Of a stretch of 64,000 nucleotides of DNA, positions 1 to 11,900 are shown piece by piece. The DNA is from Liopterus haemorrhoidalis (lineage: Eukaryota; Arthropoda; Insecta; Coleoptera; Dytiscidae): contig OZ020613.1 in the NCBI GenBank assembly GCA_963971575.1, forward strand, positions 48,850,250 to 48,914,249, in the 5' to 3' direction. How positions within the stretch are numbered: the stretch's first letter is position 1; every line of letters begins with the position of its first letter. The position numbers were made by a program, and so were the translations under genes. The notes below the pieces were generated by a model. The model did not search any database. It was not told the origin of the DNA and worked only from the letters and a program-made list of their open reading frames with translations.

Positions 1-1143
1 TCGCTAAGTAGAAAACACTACATAAGCTCGTTGGATGTCGCCCACAGTCTTTATCACAAACTATGAACATATTTCTTTATTAAAGCCATACATCAATTTA
101 CAGCATTCGTTATGAACACTTCACATTTCACTAGCACAACAATAATTTTTTAACCAAAGATTACTCGAAATGCATTGTTGTAACACATAATAAGTTTACG
201 AACATGATCTTTTGTATGATAAATCCAGAATGCCGATGTATTCATAGTACCACAAAATGTATTAAGTAAATATTTACGCATGTATCAGGACTACATTTCG
301 AGAATCTACGATTCAGCATATTAGCTTTCACACAAACAACGGAATTGCCTGTCGATGTCAGCTGTGTCACTAAGATCATCACTAATAAAGTTACCAACAC
401 ACAGAAGAGAATTTTTAACACTTTCACTATTGAGGCACACACTTGTCAGCATGTTTTTTTTTCTTTCGAATGGAACACATTATATTAGGTTTTCCTCCTT
501 ATCTCACTCCGATATTTTGCTCTAGAACATGAGAGCATGTTCTTGCATTTTCTCTTTTGTGTAGAAAATGTGGGTTAACACGAAATAGCCAGTGATGTGC
601 ATGACTGTAACTGCTGGAAATATATCTGGACTATATGAGAGATCCTTTTCACTTAATCGGTAGGTCCCACATTGTTAATAATTGAAATTTTCTTCCCATA
701 CCATACACAAGGTCTTTGTGCTCACTTTCCAATTTCCAAAATGTAATACAAAACTAAAAGTAGGCTTCTGTGTTTTATTAAAATCAACTCGCTTTTATAA
801 CAAAAACGCAATAATTTCAATAAAAATGATTTATAAGGTTTTGAAAGTACTACTCCACATACTACAGTTATGGCGAATCAAACTTTATTTACCCTCCACG
901 GACTAACAGCTGTTTTAGCGATCAGCTGTTTTGGAGTGCTCTATTGAAATAGAATGCAGCTACCAGGGTTGATGGAATGTGTCTGTTACGATTACTATTC
1001 GATGATGCAACGAGAAAGTCCTCATGAAAATAAACATAAATTAAAGGAACGTTAATTCATAATAAAGGGAAATGTGTATAATTGAATGCTGATCATCGCA
1101 GTTAGAGGTATGTATTTAACAAGTTTCACAAATAGCTAATTAT
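1..1143. other. AT-rich stretch, no supported gene
   Basis: I see no gene here. A minus-strand open frame at 242-442 has a hydrophobic stretch and three cysteines, but no in-frame ATG before that stretch, and its upstream side is closed by a stop. A plus-strand frame at 682-906 shows no recognisable motif. Confidence 0.5.
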
Positions 1144-1145
1144 TA

Positions 1146-1501
1146 AGAGGATCCTACACTGTACTCGCAAGGAAATTAGTGTATTTGTAAATAATTCATA
1201 GTGTTACGAATTTTGAATAAATATTCACAGAATTAACAAATAATAATTGATCTTAAGATATATTTTTGTTTGATTTTGATCAGTTGCATAGCATGGGTAA
1301 AAATTGCAAAAGCAATATTCTATAACATGTAATAATTCTACAAATTTTACTCATGCTATTCAATCGATCATAATCTAATAAAAATGTATGTAGAGATCAT
1401 ATATTATTAATGCTGCTGTATTATTTTTTCTAGATTTGTAACACTTTATGTATTATTTACAAATACAATGATTTTCTTGCATGTATAGTGTAGGATCCTC
1501 T
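1146..1501. mobile_element. Fold-back MITE with TA flanks
   Basis: The ends are inverted copies (AGAGGATCCTACACT on the left, AGTGTAGGATCCTCT on the right), with TA on each side at 1144-1145 and 1502-1503. The match continues inward for about 65 bp (TATTTGTAAATAAT and GTGTTACRAAT in both arms). A second inverted pair lies near the centre (TGATCAGTTGCATAGCATG against a mirrored CATGCTATTCAATCGATCA), so most of the 356 bp can fold on itself. There is no coding capacity. The TA flanks suggest Tc1/mariner-type mobilisation; the family is not assigned. Confidence 0.8.
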
Positions 1502-1654
1502 TATCTGCAGAGCTGTGGTATAGAATAATGGATTCAGTTATCTTAGGCACCATAGTCGGTTTGATTATAATACATAATCTAAGATTTTCTTTGTTTTTTG
1601 CTTGTGGGATCTTTTAGATTGACATTTTTTTGCTTGTTTGATCTTTTGAATAGG

Positions 1655-1905
1655 TTCCAAATTCGATCGATCGAATGGGCAGGTCACATTGTGAGACTGA
1701 GTGATGAGAGATGGACAAGACGAACTACGGAATGGTTGGCGATGGATAAGTAATGGAAAAGAGGGAGACAAAGAACCAGATGGTCCGATAATAGAGTGAG
1801 GGAAATAGGAGAGCAATGCCCAAGCATTGCTCTCCTTGCGGTTGCTCAGGACAGGAAAACTTGAAAAGAGCTAGAGGAGGTCTGTGCTCAGAAATGGGCC
1901 TAACA
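1655..1905 (+). pseudogene. LINE reverse-transcriptase C-terminal remnant
   Basis: One plus-strand frame, broken by three stops, reads WAGHIVRLSDERWT, then GRQRTRWSDN and a degenerate A-DR--K-LEE ending near QKWA. This order is typical of the region downstream of the reverse-transcriptase core in some insect LINEs (W-GHI-R--D-RW, GRP--RW-D, DR--WK-LEE). Only this tail is present. It is not functional. A differently diverged piece of the same kind of tail lies at 51520. Confidence 0.65.
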
Positions 1906-2017
1906 TGCAGGACTAACTTCTCTTAGAAAATGTATACATATTTAGTATTTTAACTATGTGTGGTGTATGTTAATAAAAGGATCTTATTCTTAAACTTAAT
2001 ATGTATTTATATTTCAG

Positions 2018-2213
2018 AGAGCAACGATACTCGGGAGACATGTTGCATATCATCTACTGATGAATTCAAATATACGTACCATGCTGATAATAACATCTCT
2101 GAAGAGATCGACATCAAGCCTGAATGTGGAGAAGAAGTTCAGACTTGATGTCGGTCTCCTTAGTGAACACGAGGAGAGTGCTGCTGGACAAGATACAGTT
2201 CTATCATTAATTT
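2018..2213 (+). pseudogene. Decayed acidic SUMO-motif exon of the zinc-finger family
   Basis: After a splice-acceptor-like TTTCAG, the plus strand reads E-S-N-D-T-R-E-T, then NNISEEIDIKPECG, and after a frameshift EHEESAAGQDT. This parallels the minus-strand exon at 55617-55760 (ESCQSRETSSTG, TEEIYIKSECG, DFEESAAEKDT). Unlike that exon, it has an internal stop, the frameshift, and TTC in place of the GT donor after GATACAG. It lies on the strand opposite to the functional cluster, with no finger exon nearby. The homology is seen directly; its status as a dead duplicate is inferred from the broken frame and lost donor. Confidence 0.72.
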
Positions 2214-2699
2214 AATATTATTGTAAATAAATATAAAATTATCAATTAAATCTCTAGGTTGGTTCCACTATTATATTTATTTACTCAATACTTATTTCGG
2301 TTGTTCTGCCATTGTCATTATCAAGAATACCTAATTAAAAGTAGCTGAAGACTTTTTAATATACTCTCTCTGTACAGAGATATGCTTGTTGTTGAAAATA
2401 TGCAGTTAAAGTAACAATTAGATCTTTAGTTTAGGACTGTTTAACTCTACCTGTTTATTCATTATGGGAATTCCTAAATATAAATATTAATGAATTTACA
2501 AATATTCGAAGATTGAGTTTCAGGTTATTGCTGTTTACATGAATTACCGAGCATTTATCTGTGTTAAAGTAGTAGTTGTTGTTTATTAGATATTTAACTT
2601 TATACCGTAAAAACAAAAATTTAAAATAATTCAAACCATTTTGTTACTACCTTAGCCATAAATTCAACAAATCCAGAACATTGCAAACTGCAATATACT

Positions 2700-2975
2700 G
2701 AACAACAAAAAACCGCAATCTGATTCCTTTCGTACGTTTCTCGTTTAGATCAATGTATATTACTTAGGTTTTTTCAGATTTTTAGTTTAACCCCTCTGCG
2801 TTAAAGTGTGCGGCACAGTATTTTTGTTGTAATTTTTTGGAAAAAAGTGTTTTGGAAAAATAAAGAAATTTAAAAAAATAATAACTTTCCGTTCCTTAAT
2901 CTAGGTGTTAAGAAATTTCTTTTAATACCACATAATAAATTTTTAAAAAATAATAATTTTTTTCAATGACAAACA
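2700..2975 (+). repeat. Interspersed repeat family R-A, copy 1
   Basis: This shares an ordered series of blocks with the minus strand of 22520-22770: CGTACGTTTC, AGATCAATGTA, TTCAGATTTTT, a GTTCYTTAATCTA block and a GATACCACA-like block. A partial third copy lies at 53458. No open frame and no clear terminal repeat are visible. Confidence 0.6.
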
Positions 2976-3089
2976 AATCGATTTTATTCGAAAAAATCAT
3001 TGATCAAAAATTCCTGTTAAAGTATTGCGGTTGTTGCCATTGCGGTGTTGCCATGTACATTGAGATATTTAAAGATTAACCCCTCTGGG

Positions 3090-3795
3090 GGGACAAAAGT
3101 TTTTTGACATTTTTTGGCAAAAACCCAAAAAAAAATATCGAATTTTAAAAGATAAAAATTTGCTTCATATATTACGTGGATACTTCACTCAAAATTAAAA
3201 AAAAAAGGATTTATTTATTCACAACATATTTATATATGTTTATCTCGCGATGTATATATTTTTTTTCAACATATTTCAATGTTCTATGTTCAACCGTTAG
3301 GTTACAATTTCTGTCGTACACAGAAACAGACACATGAATGACGTTATAAGGATTTTTTTGTGGTCATATCTATAAAATCCTAAAATGGAAAGCAGATCAA
3401 AGTTAAAACCAAATAAGAATCCATAAGAGTGTTTAATTATTGTCATTTTTACTACTCTTATTCGAGCGAGGTCTAAAAAATTAGTACAAATTTAAATTGC
3501 ATTTTTCATAATTATTTTGTAATATAAGGCTATGACTTATTTACATCCTTGAATTAAGAATAAAATTCTCTTTCTAATAAGCGAAAAACAATTGTTCCCA
3601 TTTAAATTAAGAAAGTTGCACCATGTATTTAAAGAATCACTGATTGATTGTTGATATTCTCTCATAAAATGGCAATTATTGTCTAATTTAAACAACCTCG
3701 TAGCTATTATAGTTTGCGAGATAGCAATAGCGGAGAAATTAACATTGAAATTGCTATATGCAAGTTTAATTGGGTTGTATTTATATTTATGAATG
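3090..3795. other. AT-rich stretch, nothing recognised
   Basis: Poly-A/T runs and low-complexity DNA. No coding frame or structured repeat that I can support. Confidence 0.45.
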
Positions 3796-4000
3796 TATTG
3801 GGCTCAACAGCGCTATGAATTGACGCCAAGCGGACTATAACTGAACTAAGCGAAACGAGTAATAGTTTATTGTTTACATCTGGTTTACATGTGTTTTCTC
3901 GTGTAGTTTGTATTGCTTTTAAAAGTTAGTGTTGCAGTTTGTTTGTTATATTAACTTTTGATAGCAATTATTATTCTTTTTTATATTACTTTATGTTATA

Positions 4001-4114
4001 ATGAGTTATTATAACACAAATTGGTGTGTGTTTGGCTGTCACTCTAGAAAAAGAAGTAACAAAAATATTTACTTCCACTATTTTCTAAATGAGAAACAAT
4101 TTGTGAACTGTTAA
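4001..4114 (+). pseudogene. THAP-domain start of a deleted ISL2EU transposase
   Basis: A 37-residue frame starts at an ATG with MSYYNTNWCVFGCHSRK, the first half of a THAP zinc finger (C-x-F-G-C-H-S-R). It stops before the second Cys/His pair. The intact counterpart is the exon at 32781-33051, which has NCSVFGCHSRQ. It cannot form a complete THAP fold. Confidence 0.75.
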
Positions 4115-4306
4115 TAAATTTGGTGCTGTGGAAGTGATAATAACAAACTAGTATTTATTAAACAAATTAAATAAAAAACAAACACTAAATTATAAAAATC
4201 CTTCTCGAACATAATTAAATATCTACCCGGGTAATTTTAATGCAGAATTAGGGCAAGCGGTCTCAAATTCTGTACGCAGCTTTTCTAATACATTTTCACT
4301 GAACTT

Positions 4307-4925
4307 TCAGTGTCTGCTTTTGTTTTTAATCAATTTATTTAGGCAAGGAGTTTCTAACAGAGGTTTCGGTTCATACTGTTGTAAGACAGGTTTCTTAAAA
4401 GTAGACCACAGGCATTTTAAATCTGTGCTGGTTAATATTTCCATACTCAATATATTGTTTCTGGAACAAAAAGTAAAACCAACAGAAACCACACAAAAAA
4501 AAGATAAATCAAATATTTCACAATCAATCAATGCCCTGATCTTGGCTTCTTTCATTTTGGTTTGTTAACCACCTGGCACAAAATAATAGGATAGCTGAAA
4601 TGTGTTTGCATGTAGTTCCTGCTTTACATGTGCAGGACATATTTAAAACTTCAACATCATTACTAAATTTTAATTTCCCAGTGATTTCGTGAGGTGGTGT
4701 TCTCAAACTGCTTGTTTGTAAACATAACCCACATATGTCGACATGCTCATCATTTTTGTCCAAAATTCCGCACAACATAAGATTTCCGGCGTTTAACAAC
4801 TCTTCTCCTTCAACTACACACCTAGAAGAAGGTGTTGCACTTAAAAAAATTAAATAATTTAATAAGGATAGCTGTTTATTATCCATTGCAAATCGATGAT
4901 TTAACATGTAAACAAATATGGACAA
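4307..4925 (-). pseudogene. SWIM-finger fragment of ISL2EU accessory nuclease
   Basis: The frame from 4925 contains CTCKAGTTCKHISAILLFC, a SWIM-type zinc finger (C-x-C, then C-x-H). After a likely intron ending in TGTTCCAG, it continues in the 4307-4555 frame with a segment resembling the start of the third exon of the intact gene (LTSTDLKC against ISSTDIQC). The YqaJ-like nuclease part is deleted. The intact relative is 29087-30898 on the plus strand. Confidence 0.78.
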
Positions 4926-4999
4926 CTTTCACATTACTCGTTTCAATCAGCTGTTCACAGCGCTCGTAGCGCCGCCATCGGGCATTGTTGTATCCAATA

Positions 5000-5944
5000 G
5001 AGATCCTATATATAATAGTTGTTTCATTATCATGTACAGTACAAATTTTCAAACAACCTGAAACCGTCATGGATCGTATTTATGTGGATGAGTATACCTG
5101 CAAAATACATAGCGCACTACGTACCCAGTAAAGGCTTTTTTTTTTGCTTAGAAGCACTGTAGTAAGATACCATTTGACAAATTCGCGACCAGGTGTATAG
5201 ATGTCGGTACTTGTCTACTGCTTTCGCAAACGAATCTATGCAAAGTTCCAATCGGTCGAGCAGTGGGGTTTCCAGACATTTTTACAAATTTATTTATAAG
5301 TTCATAAACGTTCAAAATACGACGGAGCTTTGGTTTACCTTTCTAGTTAAGACTATATTCTTGTCTGGTTCGAAATGGAGAAATAGTAATAAAATCAGGT
5401 GAAGGGTTGAAATCGCTACACTATTGGCAGATAAGTAATTATTGACCAATAATATTGCAGGCATTTTATTGCTCAATAATAATAGTGGGGCTGAAGCCCA
5501 CAGATGACTCAATATAATTGTTCAATATTTCAGTAGTGACTGTGCTTTCAATGAGAGCATGTTTTCTTATCGCGTCGTACTGTAGTTTGCCATAGCAAAC
5601 ACCTTGTCCCCCGCCGAAAAACCCCCGGGAGATCATATAATACTGTCAAAAAAATATATTACCATTTGACACGCAATATTTATTTCTAATGTTAAATTAG
5701 CAACACTACCGAATTCATTTGACATTTTAACAGTTTAATAAAAAATACATTAAATTATCTTGCATAACATTTGAATTTTTATTCATTTTGTATTACGCTT
5801 TATGACAGAACACATTTTCGGAGAATGTTTTAATGCAAATAGGTGGTTTATTGTCATACTGTTGCATGCGATGAGAGCAGAAACAAAGCAAAACATTATT
5901 ACTGATTTTTAGAAAAAGTGATTCATATTCCTCACTGTGTACAG
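5000..5944. other. Unique-looking intergenic DNA, nothing recognised
   Basis: No frame with domain-like content. Short open frames at 5193-5402 and 5312-5512 overlap on opposite strands and look like chance. Confidence 0.4.
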
Positions 5945-5947
5945 TAA

Positions 5948-7504
5948 TGGCGGTATTTTGAAGTGAAATGTTAAGTCGTACATCGACGGATACGTCCGAA
6001 GTTGAACGATGTTAGAAAAGTAGTATTCGGAAGAGTCGCTATGTTAACATTCATCGATTTTGAGATTTTAGATGTTAAATTAACCCCTAGCAAAAGCTTG
6101 ACGGAATTGAAAGAAGAACGGAACGGAAAAGAGTGGTGTTAAGTGTTATTTTGAACAGATTTTTATTATTTTTTAACCAAAAACATTAAAAATGAATTAT
6201 GAAATTATTGCATTTATATTCTAATTTAAAATATATTGAATTACCAACAAATTTACAATAAAAATAAAAAAAAATATATATTTATTAAGTAAAAAAAAAA
6301 AAAAAATTAAATATTTCTTCATTTGTGTTTAGTTCAAGGTACTATTTTAAATCTGTAGTACAAAATTTAAAACTAATGTGGGCAAAAAAATAATCAGGAA
6401 CATATATTTTAATATAAAAATATTTATTGGATACAAAAAATAACTTATCTTCTAAAAAATCTGAGAAAAACTCTTTCATCTTCATCGTAACTACTCGGCT
6501 TATGGTACTGCGAAACACAAAAATTCTGCAATAATTTTTATCAATTTTTTTCCCTATTAAAAGCTGCCCAGCAGCACCTGATAAACTTAAATATAAAACA
6601 TTGTTTTTAAATTTTTGGCACCCTCACATGACAAACACCTTTAAGATCAACAAAACTAGTAAAGGCTACTTTTCTCTACACCAATAAGCCACATTCTTCA
6701 ACCGTTGTCATTTAAATTCCAATTTGTGGATTTCCTCGTACTGCATTTCCGCTCCGATAAATCATACAGTATTTTACACAGGTCAAATTTTCGCTATTTT
6801 TCGTCTTTGAATCGCTAAAAAATAATTATTTGTCTGTTTGTATAATAAAAAATAATAATAAAATACTTTCTTTTACTCTCTAACTATAAATGCAGTCTGC
6901 CATCTCTAGCAAATCAAATTCATATTGTTCGCTGTCAATGACAAAATGAGTTTAATGCATGTTATGACTGTAGTAATTTATTGTATTTGTAAATTTTCAA
7001 TTTTTGTAAAGTGGCAGCCCTGCAGAACTTAACGGATGTTACAGTTTGAACGAGCTCAGTAGAGTCGTAGCAGAGCCGTCGATGTGTTAATGTATGGTTT
7101 TGTGTACGCGAAGTCGTAAATGATAATTGTAAACCTTAAGTCCAGTGTAGAAGTTTATTACATGACCATACCTATGGCTGCTTTTGTTTAGCCTTCAAAC
7201 TAGGTTTTTTTGAAACTGTATTATAATTTGGATTGTTTTTTGTTTCTCATTCTTAATTTTGAATAGTATTTCAACTGTTTTTAAAAACACTAACCTAACA
7301 AAACGTAATTCTGACAGATATGACGAGTATGAAGATAGCCCCAATGTTAATTTTACACCGGAAACAAGCTATAACATCGGGATTTACATCGGGTTGTTCA
7401 GAATAAAGATTTTTAAAGATGTTAAATCTGATTTAATAGAACAATGTTATTTTCATTGATGTTAAGTTAACGGGTATTACGACCGAAACTTCAGAATACC
7501 GCCA
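5948..7504. mobile_element. Non-autonomous PIF/Harbinger-like element
   Basis: The terminal inverted repeats are TGGCGGTATTTTGAAGT and, from the right end inward, TGGCGGTATTCTGAAGT. They are flanked by TAA at 5945-5947 and 7505-7507, matching the 3-bp TWA target preference of PIF/Harbinger elements. The 1.56-kb interior has no transposase frame. Variants of GATGTTAAATTAAC recur near both ends (about 6073, 7347, 7418 and 7460) and could be subterminal transposase sites. It is unrelated in end sequence to the autonomous Harbinger at 12540. Confidence 0.75.
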
Positions 7505-7968
7505 TAAGTTTATTACAATAAAAGATTTCAAAACAACTTTAAACTCTTCCAATATTCCGAACAAATCGCTAATCCTAAAACACGCTTGTATTGAACTATT
7601 TGGATGAAAGAGTTTGCACAGTCGTTTCAACAATTAAAAAAAAAAAAAAAACTAGCGAACATGAATCAACACGTGCACTTGCAGAATGAGACTGACGAAA
7701 TACACTAGCTTCATAATGTAAAACTTCACTGACGCCACTAAATTATTGCATAGGTAAACCCAGTATAAGGATAGTTTGAAAAGTTCACATGTTGAACTAA
7801 GAAAAAACCATATTTCTCTAAGTTATTTAACTATAGTCTTCTAAGTTCTCCCTCTTTATTATATCCTTGGTTTTCATTTTAACTAGATGTTGGCAGCATT
7901 ACCCTTTTTCTATTTGGTAAAGTCACCACAACCTCATGGTTGTTGCATCACCAATAAAAAATATACTG

Positions 7969-8900
7969 CTAACATTTCAGTGACTTATCTCCAGAATGTA
8001 TTCGCTTGTGCTTAATAAGAGTTGGCGACCTTGAGAACCCCTTATTACAAAATTCACATTTGAAAGGTTTTTTTTCAGAATGTGTTTGTTTGTGTCTAAT
8101 GAATGATGACGAGACTGTAAATGATTTATTACATTGCTCGCATTTGAACGGTTTCTTTCCAGTATGTGTTGTTTTGTGTCTGCTGAAAGATGATGAATCT
8201 GTGAATGCTTTATTACATAATTCACATTTGAATGGCTTCACCCCAGAATGTGTTCGCTTGTGTATATTGAGAGAATCTGACTGAGTATATGTTTTATCAC
8301 ACTGTTCACATTTGAATGGTTTTTCACCAGAATGTATTCGTTTGTGTCTAATGAGATGTACTGACTGTGCAAACGTTTTATTGCATTCTTCACATTTAAA
8401 TGGTTTCTCCCCTGTATGTACTCGTTTGTGAGCACAAAGATTTGCTGACTGTGCAAATGCTTTATCACACTCATCACATTTGTACGGTTTTTCACCAGAA
8501 TGTATTCGTATGTGACTAACGAGAGCGTTCTTCTGTGAAAATGCTTTATGACACTGATCACATTTGAATGGTTTCTCTCCAGAATGCATTCGTTTGTGAC
8601 TAAAGAGGCCATTCTTGAGTGAAAATGATTTATCACACTGATCACATTTGAATGGTTTCTCCCCAGAGTGATTTCGTTTGTGTCTAATGAGAGTTACAGA
8701 GTGTGAAAATATTTTGTTACAGTGATCGCATTTAAATGGATTCTCTTCAGAATGAAGTCGTTTATGTTCAACGAGATAACTATATCGAGCGAAAATCCTC
8801 TTACATATATTACATTCATATGATTTTCCTTTGTATTCAAACTTGTCGATAGCCTTTGACTCACAGTTCTCATCTGAATTATTGGAAGATGTTTCAATAT
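7969..8900 (-). CDS. Ten-finger terminal exon of gene 1
   Basis: The exon follows TTTTGCAG and opens with a serine/asparagine-rich spacer (ETSSNNSDENCESK). Ten fingers follow at exact 84-nt spacing, from YECNICKRIFARYSYLVEH to FKCEFCNKGFSRSPTLIKH. The linker after finger 1 is the unusual HSEENPF, shared with genes 2 and 3; the later ones are H-S/T-GEKP-F/Y or close variants (SGVKP, TGKKP, SEKKP). All zinc ligands are present in all ten fingers. The protein ends GDKSLKC. Long frames in the other minus-strand phase and on the plus strand are by-products of the 84-nt repeat. Confidence 0.92.
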
Positions 8901-11900
8901 CTGCAAAACAAATGGTTTAATTAATATAACTACAATAAATTATGAGCTTGTATGCGAAACTGGTTATCTCTACTTTTCTTCCAAATTTATGCTTCACATG
9001 TTCTCTCATCGTTTTTGTTAAGATCTATCCATTGGTGCACTAATTCTGAGTATTTCGATTTTATCATGGTTTAATTGTATACTTGGTAACAAAAGTAGCT
9101 AAAGTCTAATTTGGAACCAGAATAGGTTACATGTATTTTGGCTCTCAGTAGTTATGATTATGTACAAACTAATGCTAACCCATTTCTGATGGAAAAACAA
9201 AATTTAACGCGATTTAAATTGCCTAAAGAAAATATAAACTGGTCTCAAGACGAATGAAATCAAGTTATTTCTAGGGATGTATCAAAATTTGAACGAAATC
9301 TGAAGCTTTGCACCCAATTGTCCTAAAAGAGCAGCACAATTTGCTTTTCAAATTATTGTTTGGGGCTGTATGGCAATTGCCCACATTGCTCAAGGTACAA
9401 AGGCTTGGCTTGCTAAAAAGATAATTACCGTTCTTAACTGGCCATCTTCAAGCCATATTAGCCCAAGAGAACATTTGTGAAATAAAATTAAAAAAATCTA
9501 AGAAATAATCGTTCAAGAACTAAACAAATTTTAAAATAACGGATTAAATATATTTGGAAAAATATTATTCACAAATAGTGTCAAAACCTCTGAAACACAA
9601 ATAGATTAAAAGCGGGGCTTAAAGCAAAGGGCGACGTAAAATTGTTTTAATTTAAAATTGGATTTTAAGAACAAGTCGTACGAGATTGATTGTTTCGGTA
9701 CTAATAATTTACTTTGTTTGATTATGCTATAAATGTTGGAAATTATTATTATCATTTTTTTTAATTCACATTTTCAAGACTAATAAATTTATGTTATTTT
9801 GCAGTAAATATGTTTTTATTGTTTTTTACCGTTATTAGGAACTAAAAGTTGATAATGTCAATTTTCATTTTTAGAAGCATACGAATTTAAGTGTTCTTGG
9901 GCTCGTAATTTAGGCTCATCAACATCAATTAAACTAATACTACTTACCACTGTTTGAGACAGCCGCACTCTCCAATTCATCTTCAAATTCACTGTTGTCT
10001 ACAGGTTCAGACTTAATGTAAATTTCTTCTATTTTGGTGTTATCGTGGTATACATCTTCGGCAACTTCATCGTTGATCCCTAAATAAACACATTATACTT
10101 AAATACAAATTAATTATTTACAGTGAAAAATAAATCTTTCCTATAATGGTGGTCAAATAACTATGTGCATGCCAAATGTATACTCTCAACAACCATCCAT
10201 TTGGAAACAAGTTTCTACAATAAGAGCTAGTTTCAAAAAAATTAAAAAAATATTTGCGGTTCCAGAAACAAGTGAAGGCAGATGAGATTGCCTCTAAGTG
10301 TCAATCAAGAGACTTCATAATTTTGGCAACATACCAATACGAAAATTAGTACTGGGTACCAGTTCATATTGATGAGATTATAGAGGATAGAGATATCGCT
10401 GAGCATTGGAGAGAGCCAACATGTTTAAGTCCAAAAAATTAATTTAATTTAATTTATTCATAGATCAAATATAAAATAATATTTACAATAATATATAATA
10501 TACAATAATACATATATTTGTACAGTTCAAAAGAAAGGTTATCCTAAAGTCTACAATAAGTAATTAGCCACTTAGTTTGTAAAACAAACTAATGTGTGGC
10601 ATCTTATATAAATGTTTGAATTTATGCTACATGATAACAGCGACTGTCTTATATTTAATAATTATTTTTTTATTTATTTATTACTATTTTAGTTTTTATT
10701 TTTTAAATGTATTTGCTAATATTTTGAAAATTTGATTATATCAATAATATCATTATTCTTGAGTGATTTTGAAAATCGTTTGGTAATATTTTTATAATTT
10801 TATTGGAAATTTTAATACTATTTTCTTCTATATATAATCTGAATTTATTATATGCTCTAGGTAATATGAACGAAAAACAATTTTGACTAAAATTATTTTT
10901 AGTTTTAAAAGTAACAGCATTAGCTATGTTCCTTGTTTGGTATTTGTGAGTTAATGTTTTTAGTTCATTTGTATTTTTGTTGATATATGTCAGTATTGAA
11001 AAAATATATAATTGTGACAGATTCATGACATGCGTACTGCTGTATAATAATTCTGTGGAGTAGCGTATTGGTTTATCAAGCATTATTTTTAATATTCTAT
11101 TTTGCAAGGTTTTGAGTTTATTAATGTAGACATGTAATGCAGATCCCCATGCTATAAGACCATATGTTACAGATGATTGTACTAATGCAAAGTAGAACTT
11201 ATACAATGTTGGAATGGAAAGTATATATTTTAATTTTCTAAAGACATAGAGCATTTTCCTCAAATTGTTATTTAATCTAGTTAATCTTCTTAATGAAGTC
11301 GGTTTACGATAACTATGAGATGACGTCACACTTGGTTAATTTAAGTACCAACGTTATGATATGTTTTAAGCAACATCAATCTATAACTCAGTTAGTACAT
11401 TTTTTTATTTAATGTTGGTACATTTTTTCAATGTTGCTAGTTTGAATTGGATTGTTCAATCGTTATTTAAACATAAAAGGCCACACCCATTATTCTTTCT
11501 AGCTCTCTTCAATTTATATGAGTTAGAAAGAGACAGCCAATTTGCAATATCCATCTCCATCTAACACACGCAAATTAGAATGAGAAAAAACATAACACAC
11601 TTAATATAACGAGCATATAGATTATCTTGCCCATAGATTAAGTTCATCTCTATTTGCCCTCAGATCGCTAAAAATTAAATGTAGCGCACATATTTTAAAA
11701 ACATTTTATTTTTCCTGCTTCCATTCACATTTGCAATTTAATATAATACATTGGGGTCAATGTAGTGAATGGAAGCGAATATTTATATTACAGAAATCAG
11801 CTATGCGAATCTTGGATTCCCTCGGTCCTAGAGAGTCCTGTAAAGAGTCGTTTAAAAAGTTACAAATTCTGACCCTGCCATCTGTGTATGTAATTTTGCT

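Larger units (their letters stand above)
3796..4999. mobile_element. Internally deleted ISL2EU transposon, copy A
   Basis: The termini are TATTGGGCTCAACA on the left and, read inward from the right, TATTGGATACAACA. Both arms then share GAAACGAGTAAT. TA is the outermost dinucleotide at both ends and may be the target duplication. Inside, a plus-strand THAP start (4001) and a minus-strand SWIM remnant (4307-4925) keep the convergent gene order of the 28961-33163 element. The DDE domain and the nuclease domain are missing. The deletion junction matches copy B at 38448. Confidence 0.82.

Noticed and set aside
242..442. Small secreted-peptide-like frame on the minus strand
   Set aside because: It has a hydrophobic stretch and three Cys, but no in-frame ATG upstream of it, an upstream stop and no confirmed exon partner. 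Too weak to call.
8006..8284. Plus-strand open frame across the finger exon (same type at 23767 and 36619)
   Set aside because: Antisense by-product of the 84-nt finger repeat; the amino-acid pattern repeats with the same period and has no start context.
8238..8645. Second minus-strand frame over the fingers (also at 23999, 36719, 48239)
   Set aside because: Out-of-phase reading of the same repeats; the real frame has all C2H2 ligands.
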